Positions 9,238 through 22,295 of a stretch of DNA of 64,000 bases are shown one piece after another. The stretch spans positions 3,472,001-3,536,000 of the forward strand of contig NC_016946.1 in assembly GCF_000277125.1 (NCBI RefSeq), given 5' to 3'. Position 1 is the stretch's first letter; the number at the start of each line of letters is the position of its first letter. The DNA is from Mycobacterium intracellulare ATCC 13950. Its GTDB lineage: Bacteria > Actinomycetota > Actinomycetes > Mycobacteriales > Mycobacteriaceae. The translations under genes and the position numbers were made by a program. The notes below the pieces were generated by a model. The model made no database searches. It was not told where the DNA came from and saw only the letters and a list, made by a program, of their open reading frames with translations.

Positions 9238-9909
9238 TCAATCTTGATTGGATGTGGTCTGGCTTTCGGTCTGGCCAGCCGGGTCGTGCCGGTCCGGGGC
9301 AGTTCCCACCAGCAAGGATACCAATTCGGCGCACGCAGACTCCAATCGACGGTTGACGACCACCCGGTCGAAGTCGTCACGGGCCGCCATTTCGATGCGG
9401 GCCGTCTCGAGGCGCCGCCGCATGACCTCCGGGGTCTCGGTGCCGCGGCCGACGAGCCTGGCCTCCAAGTCCTCCCAGCTGGGCGGCGCCAAAAACACCG
9501 TCAGGGCCTCGGGCATCGCCCTCTTCACGGCCTTGGCCCCGGCCAGGTCCACCTCGATCAAAACCGGGAATCCGCGGGCCGTGGCGTCGCGAACCGGCTC
9601 GGCCAGGGTGCCCGAGCGGTGCAGGCCCGCGTGAATTTCGGCCCACTCCAGCAGGGCGCCCTCGTCGATGAGCTGCTGGAAGCGGGCGGGGCTGACGAAG
9701 TGGTAGTCGACGCCGTCGACCTCGCCGGGCCGGGGCGCCCGCGTGGTGGCCGAGACGCTGAAATGCAGGTCCGGGACCCGCTCGCGCAGGCATCGGACCA
9801 CGGTCGACTTGCCGACCGCGGAGGGACCGGACAGCACGACCACACGCCCCGCACGCGATGGTTCGGGACGTGCCCCGTGCTGGATGTCCGGTCCCCCGCC
9901 GCCGTTCAT
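9238..9909 (-). CDS. gmk: Guanylate kinase
   Basis: 223 aa. Phosphorylates GMP to GDP with ATP. The P-loop GPSAVGKST is at 28-36, followed by the GMP-binding segment [19 protein letters not shown]. The lid and LID-proximal Arg residues ([17 protein letters not shown]) are present. About 20 residues precede the core and the C-terminus has a Gln/Asp/Thr-rich tail; both vary in mycobacteria. It is downstream of mihF (88 bp gap) and upstream of rpoZ. Confidence 0.96.
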   Translation of the reverse strand: MNGGGGPDIQHGARPEPSRAGRVVVLSGPSAVGKSTVVRCLRERVPDLHFSVSATTRAPRPGEVDGVDYHFVSPARFQQLIDEGALLEWAEIHAGLHRSGTLAEPVRDATARGFPVLIEVDLAGAKAVKRAMPEALTVFLAPPSWEDLEARLVGRGTETPEVMRRRLETARIEMAARDDFDRVVVNRRLESACAELVSLLVGTAPDRHDPAGQTESQTTSNQD

Positions 9910-9997
9910 CGGCGCTCCCGGGCGGGTGCGCCCACGGCTCGGGTCGGTTTGCCCGCCTTCTCCTCAGGCCGTTCGGCCTGCATCGTCGGCGGCCGGG

Positions 9998-10312
9998 TTA
10001 GGAGCCGAACTTTTCCAGCAGGGCCTTGCGCTGACGGTCGCCGAGGCCGCGCAGGCGGCGGGTGGGGGCGATCTCCAGCTCAGTCATGATTTCCTGCGCC
10101 TTGACCTTGCCCACCTTGGGCAACGCCTCGAGAAGCGCCGAAACCTTCATCTTGCCCAGGACTTCGTCGGTCTCGGCGTCCTTGAGCACCTGGGTGAGGT
10201 TGGTGCCGCCACGCTTCAGCCGGTCCTTGAGCTCTGCTCGTGCACGACGTGCGGCAGCCGCCTTCTCCAACGCGGCCGCGCGCTGCTCGTCGGTCAACTG
10301 GGGAAGGGCCAC
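9998..10312 (-). CDS. mihF: Mycobacterial integration host factor
   Basis: 104 aa from a GTG at 10312 with GGAGGAATC directly before it. mIHF is an essential nucleoid-associated protein of actinobacteria, first known as the host factor for L5 phage integration, unrelated to E. coli IHF. The sequence is Ala/Lys/Arg-rich and helical: ALPQLTDEQRAAALEKAAAA, the KRGGTNL turn, then LPKVGKVKAQEIM and RRLRGLGDRQRKALLEKF, the C-terminal DNA-binding region. A longer start at 10333 exists but lacks a ribosome-binding site. Confidence 0.95.
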   Translation of the reverse strand: MALPQLTDEQRAAALEKAAAARRARAELKDRLKRGGTNLTQVLKDAETDEVLGKMKVSALLEALPKVGKVKAQEIMTELEIAPTRRLRGLGDRQRKALLEKFGS

Positions 10313-10333
10313 GATTCCTCCGTATCTGATCAA

Positions 10334-10934
10334 TCAATTTCAATCGATCTCATTTTGTCTCGCCGGTTCTTCTGCCAGCGGAGACGACCGTACTCAGGCC
10401 TCCTGACGAAATCTAACCCGCCCCCCTGCTTAACGGGGCAAACTCCCAGCATGCAACGGCGCGTGTCCCCCCAAAGCGGCCCGCCGCGCGACGTCGACGG
10501 CGCCCGCCGCGACGCCGTGCCGAGGGGCCCGGCGCGGCCCGTTTTGGGCCGTCGCTAAGCCATCTACCAGCGGCTTTATCCGAAGGGGCCGTCGTGGGGT
10601 GCGACGACGTGGCCGTCCGGAAACGCGCCGGCGCGCACCCGGGCGGGGCGGTGCGAGGGATCACGCATTCGTCGCGGCGTGTCGCGCGTGTCGCGTTCGG
10701 CCGGTCAAAGGGCAGGCCAGCGGCGCCGCCCCGCGACCGCGCGGGCGGCGGGGGGTCCCGCGGGGTCGTGTGTGCCGCCCGGGCCTCACGGCGGCGGGCG
10801 TGTCACTTCCGCGGATTCGCGTCGGCGGGGGACGTGTCACCGCAGGGACGGGATCGTGGCCTGAGAGCGTTCCGTACCCGCGGGAAGGCTGCGGCGCCGG
10901 CCGCGTATCAGCTAATCCGCGGTCGTGGATCGGA
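10334..10934. other. Gene-free GC-rich interval upstream of mihF and the TOBE regulator
   Basis: About 600 bp between two divergent genes. I see no convincing protein: frames are open on several strands but translate to Arg/Gly/Pro-rich shadow peptides. On the minus strand a TAGATT at 10410-10415 could be a -10 for mihF, implying a leader near 90 nt. In M. tuberculosis a PE/PPE pair sits in this neighbourhood; nothing of the kind is visible here. Confidence 0.4.
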
Positions 10935-10940
10935 TACCAT
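10935..10940 (+). promoter_or_regulatory. -10 box of leaderless promoter for the TOBE regulator
   Basis: TACCAT, six bases (cggggc), then GTG at 10947. Confidence 0.5.
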
Positions 10941-10946
10941 CGGGGC

Positions 10947-11369
10947 GTGTCCAACCTGCGAATTCGCCAGGCGGCTGAGCTGCTCGGCGTCAGTGATGAC
11001 ACTGTGCGGCGCTGGATCAACCAGGGGGCGTTGGAGGTCAGTCACGACGCGGCCGGCCGCAAAGTGATCGCCAGCGAGGACCTCGCCCGCTTCTCCCGCA
11101 GCAACGCGCCCGCGCCGCCGGCCGACCCGCTCAGCATCGGCAGCTCGGCCCGCAACCGCTTCGTCGGGCTGGTCACCGCGGTGGTCAGCGACAAGGTGAT
11201 GACCCAGGTGGAGATGCAGTGCGGCCCGTTCACCGTCGTCTCGCTGATGAGCACCGAGGCCGCCGAGGAGTTGCAGCTGCGTCCCGGCAGCGTGGCGGTG
11301 GCCGTCGTCAAGGCCACCACGGTCATCGTCGAAACGGCCCAGCCCAGCACGGCGCTGGCGTCGGACTAG
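10947..11369 (+). CDS. HTH-TOBE molybdate-type DNA-binding regulator
   Basis: 140 aa with a GTG start. Residues 3-50 form an excisionase/MerR-like helix-turn-helix (RIRQAAELLGVSDDTVRRWINQ). Residues 68-132 form a TOBE/Mop domain (SARNRFVGLVTAVVSDKVMTQVEMQCG ends near residue 93), the fold that binds molybdate or tungstate oxyanions. Proteins of this architecture are common in actinobacteria and often lie near modABC; no molybdate transporter is present here, so the target is unknown. It ends convergently with pyrF, separated by a repeat. The longer upstream frame is rejected because the GTG has a -10 at leaderless spacing and the extension is low-complexity. Confidence 0.85.
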   Translation: MSNLRIRQAAELLGVSDDTVRRWINQGALEVSHDAAGRKVIASEDLARFSRSNAPAPPADPLSIGSSARNRFVGLVTAVVSDKVMTQVEMQCGPFTVVSLMSTEAAEELQLRPGSVAVAVVKATTVIVETAQPSTALASD

Positions 11370-11425
11370 CGGCGATCGCAAGCGCGGCGTAGCCGGGCGC
11401 AGCGGGTCGCCGCCATCGGACTAGC
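11361..11425. repeat. Dispersed repeat copy A flanked by a 10-bp direct repeat
   Basis: A 43-44 bp element (11371-11414) starts directly after the stop codon of the TOBE regulator. It is 42/43 identical to copy B at 41569-41611 on the other strand. TCGGACTAGC occurs on both sides (11361-11370 and 11416-11425), like a target duplication or the edge of a 55-bp tandem unit. I recall similar sequences as frequent in mycobacterial intergenic DNA but cannot check. Confidence 0.75.
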
Positions 11426-12246
11426 TCACACCGCCAGGTAGGCGACGGCGTCCAGCATCCGTTCGGCCGCCCCGCGCAGCTCCGCCACCCCCGGCCCGGC
11501 CCGCAGCACCTCGCGCGCGACCGCGGGCAGCAGCTGCCCCGGCTCGGCGCCGCCCAGCCCGGCGAGCGCCTCGGGCCGCCCGCCCTGCACCCCGAGGCCC
11601 GGCACCAGCACGGGTCCACCCAGGGCGCTGAGATCGGGCGCCTGCAGCACCGTCGCACCCACGACGACGCCGACGTATCCGGGCCCGGACGGGGTCGCGG
11701 ACCGATTCACCACGGCCGCCTGGTCGACGACCAGCTGGGCCACCGTGCGGCCGTCGAAGGCGGCCCGCTGCACGGTCGCGCCCTCCGGGTTGGAGGTCGC
11801 GGCGAGCACGAACACCCCCCGGTCGTGCGCGGCAGCGGCTTCCAGCAGCGGCCGCAACGACCCGAACCCCAGGTACGGCGTGGCCGTCACCGCGTCGGCG
11901 GCCAGCGGCGAATCCCCCGCCCAGGCGGCGGCATAGGCGGCCATCGTCGTTCCGATGTCGCCGCGCTTGGCGTCGGCCAGCACCAGCACGCCGGCCGACC
12001 GCAGGGCCGCGATGGTGCGTTCCAGCACCGCGAATCCGGCCGCGCCGTACGCCTCGAAGAACGCCACCTGCGGCTTGACGACGGCGAAGCCGGAGAACGC
12101 CTCGATGCAGATGTCGCAGAACGCGGCCAGCCCGTCGGCGGTGGTGGGCAGCCCCCAGGCCCGCAGCAGCTCGGGGTGCGGGTCGATGCCCACACACAGC
12201 GGTCCGCGTTCGGCTTTCGCGTCGCTCAGCCGGACCCCGAAGCCGG

Positions 12247-12250
<4 letters not shown>
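11426..12250 (-). CDS. pyrF: Orotidine-5'-phosphate decarboxylase
   Basis: 274 aa, the longer type-2 form. Last step of UMP synthesis, OMP to UMP. The catalytic Asp-Lys array is DAKRGDIG with Lys95 and Asp98; [10 protein letters not shown] at about 20-29 is the substrate Asp region and the C-terminal PGLGVQGG binds phosphate. The GTG start overlaps the carB stop by 4 bp (GTGA), so translation is probably coupled. It is the last gene of the pyr operon. Confidence 0.96.
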
Positions 12251-15611
<3,361 letters not shown>

Positions 15612-15612
<1 letters not shown>

Positions 15613-16748
15613 TACCGCCCCTTTCCGCGGTTTGGGGCCGCCATCAATTCGATGAATTGGTCGAACAGGTAATTCGCGTCGTGCGGCCCGGCGGCGGCCT
15701 CGGGATGGTATTGAACCGAAAAGGCCCGCCCGTCGGCGAGTTTGACGCCCTCGACCACTCCGTCGTTGGCGCATGTGTGGCTGACGATCGCCTGGCCGAA
15801 CGGCGTGTCGAAGGACTGGCCGGCCTCCCCCTCGAGCGCGAAGCCGTGGTTCTGCGCGGTCACCGCCACCCGCCCGGTGGCGTGGTCGATGACCGGGATG
15901 TTGATGCCGCGGTGACCGAACACCATCTTGTAGGTGGACAGGCCCAGCGCGCGGCCCAGGATCTGGTTGCCGAAACAGATGCCGAACAGCGGGATTCCGG
16001 CGCCCAGCACCTCGCGGGTCACCGCGACGATGTGGTCGGCGGTGGCGGGGTCGCCCGGGCCGTTGGACAGGAACATGCCGTCCGGTTTGATGTCGGCGAT
16101 CTGCCGGTAGGTCGCCGAGGACGCCAGCACGTGGGTGCGGATGCCGCGGCGGGCGAAGTTGCGCGGCGTGTTGGTCTTGATGCCCAGGTCTAGCGCGGCC
16201 ACCGTAAACCGGGGCTCCCCTTCGGGTTCCACGATGTAGGTGTCCGGCGTGCTGACCTCGCCGGCCAGGTCGGCGCCCAGCATGGACTGCTGGCCCCGCA
16301 CCCGCTGCAACAGCTCGTCGGGGTCGGCGAGCGCGTCCCCGGAGAACACGCCCGCCTTCATCGAGCCGCGGGTGCGCAGGTGCCGCACCACCGCCCGGGT
16401 GTCGATGCCGGCGATCCCGACGACGTGCTGGCGGATCAGTTCGTCCTCCAGGGTGCCGGTGGCCCGCCAGTTGGACGGACGCGGCGAGGGATCGCGCACC
16501 GCGTAGCCGGCGACCCAGATCTTGTCACCGCGGCTCTCGGCGTCCTCGTCGTTCCAGCCGGTGTTGCCGATCTGCGGCGCGGTGGCCACCACGATCTGGC
16601 GGTGGTAACTGGGATCGGTCAGCGTCTCCTGGTAACCGGACATGCCGGTGGAAAACACGGCCTCGCCCAGTGTTTGGCCGATCTTGCCGAACGGGGTGCC
16701 GGTGAAGACGCGGCCGTCTTCGAGTACCAATAGGGCCTTACTGCTCAC
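15612..16748 (-). CDS. carA: Carbamoyl-phosphate synthase small (glutamine amidotransferase) subunit
   Basis: 378 aa. Hydrolyses glutamine and channels ammonia to CarB. The N-terminal CPSase small-subunit domain (about 1-150) is followed by a class I glutamine amidotransferase domain with the nucleophile Cys258 (GICFGNQ) and His348/Glu350 ([11 protein letters not shown]). The GTG start overlaps the preceding membrane-protein gene by 4 bp. Confidence 0.97.
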
Positions 16749-17260
16749 GCGACCTCATTCTCCTGGCCATCCCGTTCCTCCAGCCACGGGTCGTAGTCGT
16801 GGCGGTGATCCGCCCGGAAACCGGTGTCGATCTCGACGCCCGACGGCAGCCGCCAGCGGATCGCCAGAATGCCGATCCGGGCCGGCCTGACCGCCATTCC
16901 GCGCTCCATGCGGATGGCCGTGATCGAGTCCTGTGGAATCCAAATCGGGTGGGCCCGCAGGCGTTCCACCATGATGCCCCCGGCGTAGCGGGTCAGCACC
17001 GCTTTGCTGCGGTAACCGAGATCGCCCGCCGCGATCCGCTCGTTCCAGCCCGGCGCCATCATGGACCCGCAATAGTGGCCGCGGGTGGTGATGCTCGCCG
17101 CACCGACCTGGTCCGGGATCTGCGGCAGGTCGCCGATCAGCTCCGCCTGCCGCTGCGCGCGGCGCTGCCAGCTGCGCATCATCAGCTGGATCACCACCGT
17201 GATCACCACCACCAGCACGGCCGCGAAGATCAGCGACCCCACCAGCGTGCCCGAATTCAT
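16745..17260 (-). CDS. Conserved single-pass membrane protein within the pyr operon
   Basis: 171 aa, ATG overlapping the pyrC stop (ATGA). One N-terminal membrane helix (about 8-27, [17 protein letters not shown]) and a soluble C-terminal part with a PH-like look ([36 protein letters not shown]). It matches Rv1382, which sits at the same place between pyrC and carA in M. tuberculosis. Function unknown. Coupling at both ends shows that it is made with the pyrimidine enzymes, so a role near them is plausible but unproven. Confidence 0.85.
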   Translation of the reverse strand: MNSGTLVGSLIFAAVLVVVITVVIQLMMRSWQRRAQRQAELIGDLPQIPDQVGAASITTRGHYCGSMMAPGWNERIAAGDLGYRSKAVLTRYAGGIMVERLRAHPIWIPQDSITAIRMERGMAVRPARIGILAIRWRLPSGVEIDTGFRADHRHDYDPWLEERDGQENEVA

Positions 17261-18549
17261 GCCGGGCACTTCCCGTCTCGGCAGGTGACCTTGCCGCGCA
17301 GCAGGGTCGCGGTCACGGTGGCGGGCAGGGTCATCGCTTCGTAGGGCGTGTTGGCCGACCGGCTGGCCAGGTCGGGCCCGGCGACGGTCCAGGAGGCGTC
17401 GGGGTCCACCACGGTCAGGTTGGCCGGCTCCCCCACTTCCAGCGGCCGGCCGTGATCGGGCAGGCCCACGATGCGCGCGGGGCTCTCGCTCATCACCCGG
17501 GCGAGGCCACGCCAGGTCAGCAGCCCCGGGATGACCATCGTCTGCACGACGATCGACAGCGCCGTCTGCAGTCCCAGCATGCCGGGCCGCGCCGCGGAGA
17601 ACTCCACGCACTTCTCGTGCTCGGCGTGCGGGGCGTGATCGGTGGCCACGCAGTCGATGACGCCGTCGGCCAGCGCCTGGCGCAGCGCCACCGCGTCGGC
17701 GGCCTCGCGCAGCGGCGGGTTGACGCGGTTACGCCCGTCGTAGCTGGACAGCCGGCTGTCGTCGAGCATCAGGTGGTGCGGGGTGACCTCGGCGGTGATC
17801 GAAATCCCTTGACCCTTGGCCCATTTCACGATCTCGACGGTGCCCGCGGTGGAGGCGTGGCAGATGTGCACCCGGGCGCCGGCGTCGCGCGCCAGCAGCG
17901 CGTCGCGGGCGACGATGGATTCCTCGGCGGCCCGTGGCCATCCGGACAGGCCCAGCCGGGCGGCGGTGGGTCCCTCGTGGGCGACGGCGCCGACGGTCAG
18001 CCGGGGCTCCTCGGCGTGCTGGGCGACGAGCACGCCCAGCCCGGTGGCGTACTCGAGGGCGCGGCGCATCACCAGCGGATCGTGCACGCAGATGCCGTCG
18101 TCGGAGAACATCCGCACCTGCGCGGCCCCGGCGGCCATCATGCCCATCTCGGTGAGCTCCTTGCCGGCCAGCCCGACGGTGACGGCGCCCACCGGGTGCA
18201 CGTCCACCAGGCCGACCTCCTGGCCCCGATGCCAGACGTGGTCGGTGACCACCGGGCTGTCGGCGACCGGGTTGGTGTTGGCCATCGCGAACACCGCGGT
18301 GTAGCCGCCCAAAGCCGCGGCGGCCGAACCGGTTTCGATGTCTTCGGCGTATTCGCGGCCCGGTTCGCGCAGGTGGGTGTGCAGGTCGACGAACCCCGGC
18401 AGCAGCACCTGGCCCGTCGCGTCGATGACGTCGGCGCTGTCGGGGATCTTCAGGCCCGGGCCGATCTCGGCGATCTGACCGTCCTCGGCCAGGACGTCGA
18501 CGCGGTCGCCTTCGCCGTACAGCCGAACCCCGCGCAGCAACACGCTCAT
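17257..18549 (-). CDS. pyrC: Dihydroorotase
   Basis: 430 aa. Interconverts carbamoyl aspartate and dihydroorotate, third step of pyrimidine synthesis. The metal-binding motif [10 protein letters not shown] (HTH at 57-59) is intact, followed by later His ligands ([14 protein letters not shown]) and the catalytic Asp in VATDHAPH. The type I dihydroorotase length fits. It overlaps pyrB and the downstream membrane gene by 4 bp each. Confidence 0.97.
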   Translation of the reverse strand: MSVLLRGVRLYGEGDRVDVLAEDGQIAEIGPGLKIPDSADVIDATGQVLLPGFVDLHTHLREPGREYAEDIETGSAAAALGGYTAVFAMANTNPVADSPVVTDHVWHRGQEVGLVDVHPVGAVTVGLAGKELTEMGMMAAGAAQVRMFSDDGICVHDPLVMRRALEYATGLGVLVAQHAEEPRLTVGAVAHEGPTAARLGLSGWPRAAEESIVARDALLARDAGARVHICHASTAGTVEIVKWAKGQGISITAEVTPHHLMLDDSRLSSYDGRNRVNPPLREAADAVALRQALADGVIDCVATDHAPHAEHEKCVEFSAARPGMLGLQTALSIVVQTMVIPGLLTWRGLARVMSESPARIVGLPDHGRPLEVGEPANLTVVDPDASWTVAGPDLASRSANTPYEAMTLPATVTATLLRGKVTCRDGKCPA

Positions 18550-19505
18550 GCGGCCCCCTCGCTTCCGGCCGACTCGGCACCCACCAGCACGTGGAACAGC
18601 ACCGCCATCCGCACGTGCACACCATTGGAAACCTGTTGCAGCACGGCCGATTGCGACGAATCGGCCACCGATGACGCGATCTCCATGCCGCGCAGCATCG
18701 GCCCGGGGTGCAGCACCACGGCGTGCGCGGGCAGCATCGCCTGGCGGCGATCGGAAAGCCCGTACAGGGACGAGTATTCGCGCACCGACGGGAAGAAGCC
18801 GCCGTTCATCCGCTCGGCCTGCACGCGCAGCATCAGCACCGCGTCGGCGGCGGGCAGCTCGGCGTCGAAGTCGTTCGACACCGTCACCGGCCAGCCGTCG
18901 ACGCCGACCGGCAGCAGCGTCGGCGGTGCCACCAGCACCACTTCGGCGCCCAGGGTGTGCAGCAGCATGACGTTGGAGCGGGCGACCCGGCTGTGCAGGA
19001 CGTCGCCGACGATCACGACCCGCCGGCCCTCGATGCCGCCGAGCCGCTGGCGGATGGTGAGCGCGTCCAGCAGCGCCTGCGTCGGGTGCTCATGGGTGCC
19101 GTCGCCGGCGTTGATCACCGAGGGGCCGGAATCGCCGCCGGCGCATGTCCATTCGGCAAGCAGGTGCGCGGCCCCCGACGCCGGGTGCCGGATGATCAGC
19201 GCATCGGCCCCGGCGGCCCGCAGCGTCAGCGCGGTGTCACGCAGCGACTCGCCCTTGCCCACCGACGATCCGGCGGCGCTGACGTTGATCACGTCGGCGC
19301 TCATCCACTTGCCGGCCACCTCGAAGGACACCCGGGTGCGGGTCGAGTTCTCGTAGAACATCGTCACGATGGTGCGGCCGCGCAGCGTCGGCAGTTTCTT
19401 GATCTCGCGGCCGACCAGCGCCTGGGCGAAGCGGTCGGCGTCGTCGAGGATGGCGGTGGCGTCGTCGAGGCTCAGGTCCCCGGCGGCAAGCAGGTGTCGG
19501 GTCAT
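18546..19505 (-). CDS. pyrB: Aspartate carbamoyltransferase catalytic subunit
   Basis: 319 aa. Condenses carbamoyl phosphate with aspartate. The carbamoyl-phosphate loop STRTR is at 54-58. [11 protein letters not shown] and HPASGAAH are the 80s-loop and substrate motifs. No pyrI regulatory chain is present, as usual outside enterobacteria. It overlaps pyrR by 4 bp (ATGA) and pyrC by 4 bp. Confidence 0.97.
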   Translation of the reverse strand: MTRHLLAAGDLSLDDATAILDDADRFAQALVGREIKKLPTLRGRTIVTMFYENSTRTRVSFEVAGKWMSADVINVSAAGSSVGKGESLRDTALTLRAAGADALIIRHPASGAAHLLAEWTCAGGDSGPSVINAGDGTHEHPTQALLDALTIRQRLGGIEGRRVVIVGDVLHSRVARSNVMLLHTLGAEVVLVAPPTLLPVGVDGWPVTVSNDFDAELPAADAVLMLRVQAERMNGGFFPSVREYSSLYGLSDRRQAMLPAHAVVLHPGPMLRGMEIASSVADSSQSAVLQQVSNGVHVRMAVLFHVLVGAESAGSEGAA

Positions 19506-20074
19506 CGCGAGATCACCACGCCGTCGTCACCGTCGCTCTCCCGCAACAACACGTGCACGCTCTCGGTGCGTGAGGTGGGGACGTTCTTGCCCACATAGTC
19601 GGCGCGCAGCGGCAGTTCGCGGTGGCCCCGGTCGACCAGCACCGCCAGCTGCACCACCCGGGGGCGGCCGACGTCGCGCAGCGCGTCCAGGGCGGAGCGC
19701 ACCGAGCGGCCGGAGTAGAGCACGTCGTCGACCAGGATCACCAAGGCGTCGTCGATCCCGCCGGCCGGGATCGAGGTGGCTTCCAGCGGCCGGGGTGGTT
19801 TTTGCATCAGGTCGTCGCGGTACAGGGTGATGTCCAGCGCGCCGTGGCCGACCTCGACGCCGCTGTATTCGCCGATGTTGCCGGCCAGGCGTTCGGCCAG
19901 GATCACGCCGCGAGTGGGGATGCCCAGCAGCACGACCCGCGGAGCGTCGGGGCCGTCGAGGGCCGTCTTTTCGATGATCTGGTGTGCGATACGGGAAATG
20001 GTGCGGCCCACGTCGGCCGCCGACATCAATTCCCGGGAATCACTGCCTGAGCGCGTGTCGCCCGCAGCACCCAT
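19502..20074 (-). CDS. pyrR: PyrR bifunctional regulator / uracil phosphoribosyltransferase
   Basis: 190 aa from the ATG at 20074, ten bases after AAGGAGG. PyrR binds a loop in pyr mRNA when UMP/UTP is high and also has uracil phosphoribosyltransferase activity. The PRPP loop [10 protein letters not shown] is at 115-124. The longer frame upstream is rejected because it covers the regulatory leader. It is the first gene of the pyr operon; the PyrR-binding loop lies just upstream of its own ribosome-binding site. Confidence 0.95.
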   Translation of the reverse strand: MGAAGDTRSGSDSRELMSAADVGRTISRIAHQIIEKTALDGPDAPRVVLLGIPTRGVILAERLAGNIGEYSGVEVGHGALDITLYRDDLMQKPPRPLEATSIPAGGIDDALVILVDDVLYSGRSVRSALDALRDVGRPRVVQLAVLVDRGHRELPLRADYVGKNVPTSRTESVHVLLRESDGDDGVVISR

Positions 20075-20095
20075 ACGAAACTTGACCTCCTTCTC

Positions 20096-20109
20096 CGCCT
20101 CACCGGACG
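20096..20109 (-). promoter_or_regulatory. PyrR-binding loop in the pyr operon leader
   Basis: On the mRNA strand the sequence CGUCCGGUGAGGCG matches the known PyrR loop consensus (ARUCCNGNGAGGYU) at 12 of 14 positions. Flanking UCCG and CGGA can close the stem. It ends three bases before the pyrR Shine-Dalgarno (20086-20092), so binding could hide the ribosome site. Translational repression by PyrR is described for M. smegmatis, which fits; no attenuator is visible. Confidence 0.75.
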
Positions 20110-20137
20110 GATCGTTAAAGGATGTCGACTGCACGGC

Positions 20138-20143
20138 AGCGTA
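20138..20143 (-). promoter_or_regulatory. -10 box of the pyr operon promoter
   Basis: On the minus strand TGCTACGCT contains TACGCT with a partial extended -10. The inferred transcript would have a leader near 57 nt that just contains the PyrR loop and Shine-Dalgarno. No clear -35. Confidence 0.4.
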
Positions 20144-20276
20144 GCACTTATTTCGGGGGCGGCGGCGCCGGCCGCGTGTGGCGCGCATCGCTCCCCGGTC
20201 GCGCTCGTCACACGCGTCCCACGAGTCTCTCCGGGGAGGCACACGATGTGTGCCCACCTCCCAGCGACAAGTTGCC

Positions 20277-20323
20277 GGGCGGCACCCGCCACGGGCGGCA
20301 CCGCTACGGGCGGCACCCGCCAC
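20277..20323. repeat. Degenerate 15-16 nt direct repeat, three copies
   Basis: Three successive units beginning GGGCGGCACC (20277-20292, 20293-20307, 20308-20323), the middle one shortened by a base. It lies in the intergenic region behind the pyr promoter. No coding frame supports it. Confidence 0.6.
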
Positions 20324-20420
20324 GGCCCGCCGTCCCGGCCCGTTGTCGCTCGGAGGCGGGCAAAACACCCATCGCTTCGCCAGTGACGCGTGGGAGGAGG
20401 ATCGGACGGTCCGTCGGCGC

Positions 20421-20480
20421 GCGTTGCGCCGCGTTCGCGCGCGTTGCGCCGCGTTCGCGCGCGTTGCGCCGCGTCCGCGC
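20421..20480. repeat. 20-bp tandem repeat, three copies
   Basis: The unit gcgttgcgccgcgttcgcgc occurs at 20421-20440, 20441-20460 and 20461-20480; the last copy has one T-to-C change. It is intergenic, 36 bp upstream of the serine-hydrolase promoter. Unit number could vary between strains. Confidence 0.85.
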
Positions 20481-20515
20481 GCGGCGGCGCCGGTCGCGCG
20501 GCGGCGCCGGCCCGC

Positions 20516-20521
20516 TAACCT
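20516..20521 (+). promoter_or_regulatory. -10 box of leaderless promoter for the serine hydrolase
   Basis: TAACCT, six bases (gaccgg), then GTG at 20528. Confidence 0.5.
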
Positions 20522-20527
20522 GACCGG

Positions 20528-21742
20528 GTGAATCGCTCGACCCTTGACGGCAACGCGGCCTCCGTCCGCGAGGTGTGCGACGCCGGCCTGCTCGCCGGCG
20601 CGGTGACGGTGGTATGGCAGCGCGGAGAACTACTGCAGGTCAACGAGATCGGCTACCGCGACGTGGACGCGGGCCTGCCGATGCAGCGGGACACACTGTT
20701 TCGCATCGCGTCGATGACCAAGCCGGTGACGGTCGCGACGATCATGAGCCTGGTCGACGAGGGCAAGCTGACGCTCAAGGATCCGGTTGTGCGCTGGGCG
20801 CCGGAGCTGGCCGGCGTGCGGGTGCTCGACGATCCGCATGGCCCGTTGGACCGCACCCACCAGGTGAACCGCGCCATCCTCATCGAGGACCTACTCACCC
20901 ATACCAGCGGCCTGGCATACGGATTCTCGGTGTCCGGCCCGATCGCCAAGGCCTACATGCGGCTGCCGTTCAACCAGGGCCCGGACGCGTGGCTGGCCGA
21001 ACTGGCCAAGCTGCCGCTGGTGCACCAACCCGGCGAGCGGGTCACCTACAGCCACTCCATCGACCTGCTGGGCGTCATCGCTTCCCGCATCGACGGCAAG
21101 CCGTTCCATCAGGTTCTCGACGAACGGATCCTGGGGCCGGCGGGCATGACCGACACCGGGTTCTTCGTCACCGCCGAGGCGCGGCGGCGCGCGGCGACCA
21201 TGTACCGGCTCACCAACGAGCACCAGCTGCAGCACGGGGTGATGGGCCCGCCGCACCTCACGCCGCCGTCGTTCTGCAATGCCGGCGGCGGGTTGTGGTC
21301 GAGCGCCGACGATTACCTGCGCTTCGTGCGAATGCTGCTCGGCGGCGGAACGATCGACGGGGTGCGGGTGCTCTCGGAGGAGTCCGTGCGGCTGATGCGC
21401 ACCGACCGGCTGACCGACGAGCAGAAGCGGCACAACTTCCTCGGCGCGCCGTATTGGGTCGGCCGCGGCTTCGGGCTGAACCTGTCGGTGGTGACCGATC
21501 CGGCAAAAAGCACACCGCTGTTCGGACCCGGCGGCGTCGGCACGTTCAGCTGGCCCGGCGCCTACGGAACCTGGTGGCAGGCCGATCCCACCGCGGATCT
21601 GGTCCTGATCTACCTCATCCAGAATCTGCCGGACCTGACCGTCGACGCGGCCACGGCTGTCGCGGGCAACACGTCGCTGGCCAAACTCCGCACGGCCCAA
21701 CCGAGATTCGTCCGCAACACCTACCGCGCGCTCGGCCTCTAA
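20528..21742 (+). CDS. Beta-lactamase-fold serine hydrolase (family VIII esterase type)
   Basis: 404 aa, GTG start. Class C beta-lactamase/penicillin-binding-protein fold. SMTK at 62-65 gives the Ser-x-x-Lys nucleophile and YSH at 174-176 replaces the usual Tyr-x-Asn, a common variant in esterase-type members. No signal peptide is seen, so a cytoplasmic esterase/amidase is more likely than a cell-wall or antibiotic role; the substrate is unknown. It opens the accessory block, reading away from pyrR. A GNAT gene follows 13 bp later and is probably cotranscribed. Confidence 0.85.
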   Translation: MNRSTLDGNAASVREVCDAGLLAGAVTVVWQRGELLQVNEIGYRDVDAGLPMQRDTLFRIASMTKPVTVATIMSLVDEGKLTLKDPVVRWAPELAGVRVLDDPHGPLDRTHQVNRAILIEDLLTHTSGLAYGFSVSGPIAKAYMRLPFNQGPDAWLAELAKLPLVHQPGERVTYSHSIDLLGVIASRIDGKPFHQVLDERILGPAGMTDTGFFVTAEARRRAATMYRLTNEHQLQHGVMGPPHLTPPSFCNAGGGLWSSADDYLRFVRMLLGGGTIDGVRVLSEESVRLMRTDRLTDEQKRHNFLGAPYWVGRGFGLNLSVVTDPAKSTPLFGPGGVGTFSWPGAYGTWWQADPTADLVLIYLIQNLPDLTVDAATAVAGNTSLAKLRTAQPRFVRNTYRALGL

Positions 21743-21755
21743 AGGGCGCATCGCC

Positions 21756-22295
21756 ATGCCCGATTACCCACCCGACCGCATCAACGGGCCGCGGCTGACC
21801 CTGCGCCTGCCCACGCTCGACGACGCCGGACCGCTGTACCAGCGGGTCGCGCGCGATCCGCAGGTCACCAAGTATCTGCTGTGGGCACCGCATCCCGACG
21901 TCGCGGCGACGCGGCGGGTGATCACCGAAAAGCTCAACGCGGCCGCCGACGAGAAGACCTGGGTGATCGAACTGCGGCACCGCGGCGAGGTCGTCGGGCT
22001 GGCCAGCTGCCGACGCACGGCGGCGCACTCGGTCGAGATCGGCTACTGCCTGGGCCGGCGGTGGTGGGGCAAGGGCCTGATGTCGGAGGTGCTCGGCATG
22101 CTGCTCACCGCGCTCGACGCCGATCGCGACGTGTATCGGGTCTGGGCCACCTGCAGCGTCGACAACGAACGCTCGGCGCGCCTGCTCGAGCACGCCGGCT
22201 TCTACCTGGAGGGCCGGCTGGCCCGGCACGCCGTCTACCCCACGATGGGACCCGAGCCGCAGGACAGCCTCCTCTACGCCAAGATCCTGCGCTGA
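21756..22295 (+). CDS. GNAT-family N-acetyltransferase (RimJ/RimL type)
   Basis: 179 aa. The GNAT fold is visible: LRLPTLDDAGPLYQRVARDP at the start, the acetyl-CoA loop region YCLGRRWWGKGLMSEVL near 105, and the C-terminal NERSARLLEHAGFYLEGRL typical of RimJ/RimL. Such enzymes acetylate protein N-termini, amino acids or antibiotics; the substrate is unknown. Its stop codon ends at 22295 and the convergent AprA-like gene ends at 22296, with no spacer for a terminator. Confidence 0.85.
   Translation: MPDYPPDRINGPRLTLRLPTLDDAGPLYQRVARDPQVTKYLLWAPHPDVAATRRVITEKLNAAADEKTWVIELRHRGEVVGLASCRRTAAHSVEIGYCLGRRWWGKGLMSEVLGMLLTALDADRDVYRVWATCSVDNERSARLLEHAGFYLEGRLARHAVYPTMGPEPQDSLLYAKILR

Noticed and set aside
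20421..20480. CRISPR array
   Set aside because: Units are directly adjacent without spacers, and no cas gene is present.
20528..21742. Secreted antibiotic-resistance beta-lactamase
   Set aside because: No signal peptide, and the YSH motif fits esterase-type members better than class C beta-lactamases.
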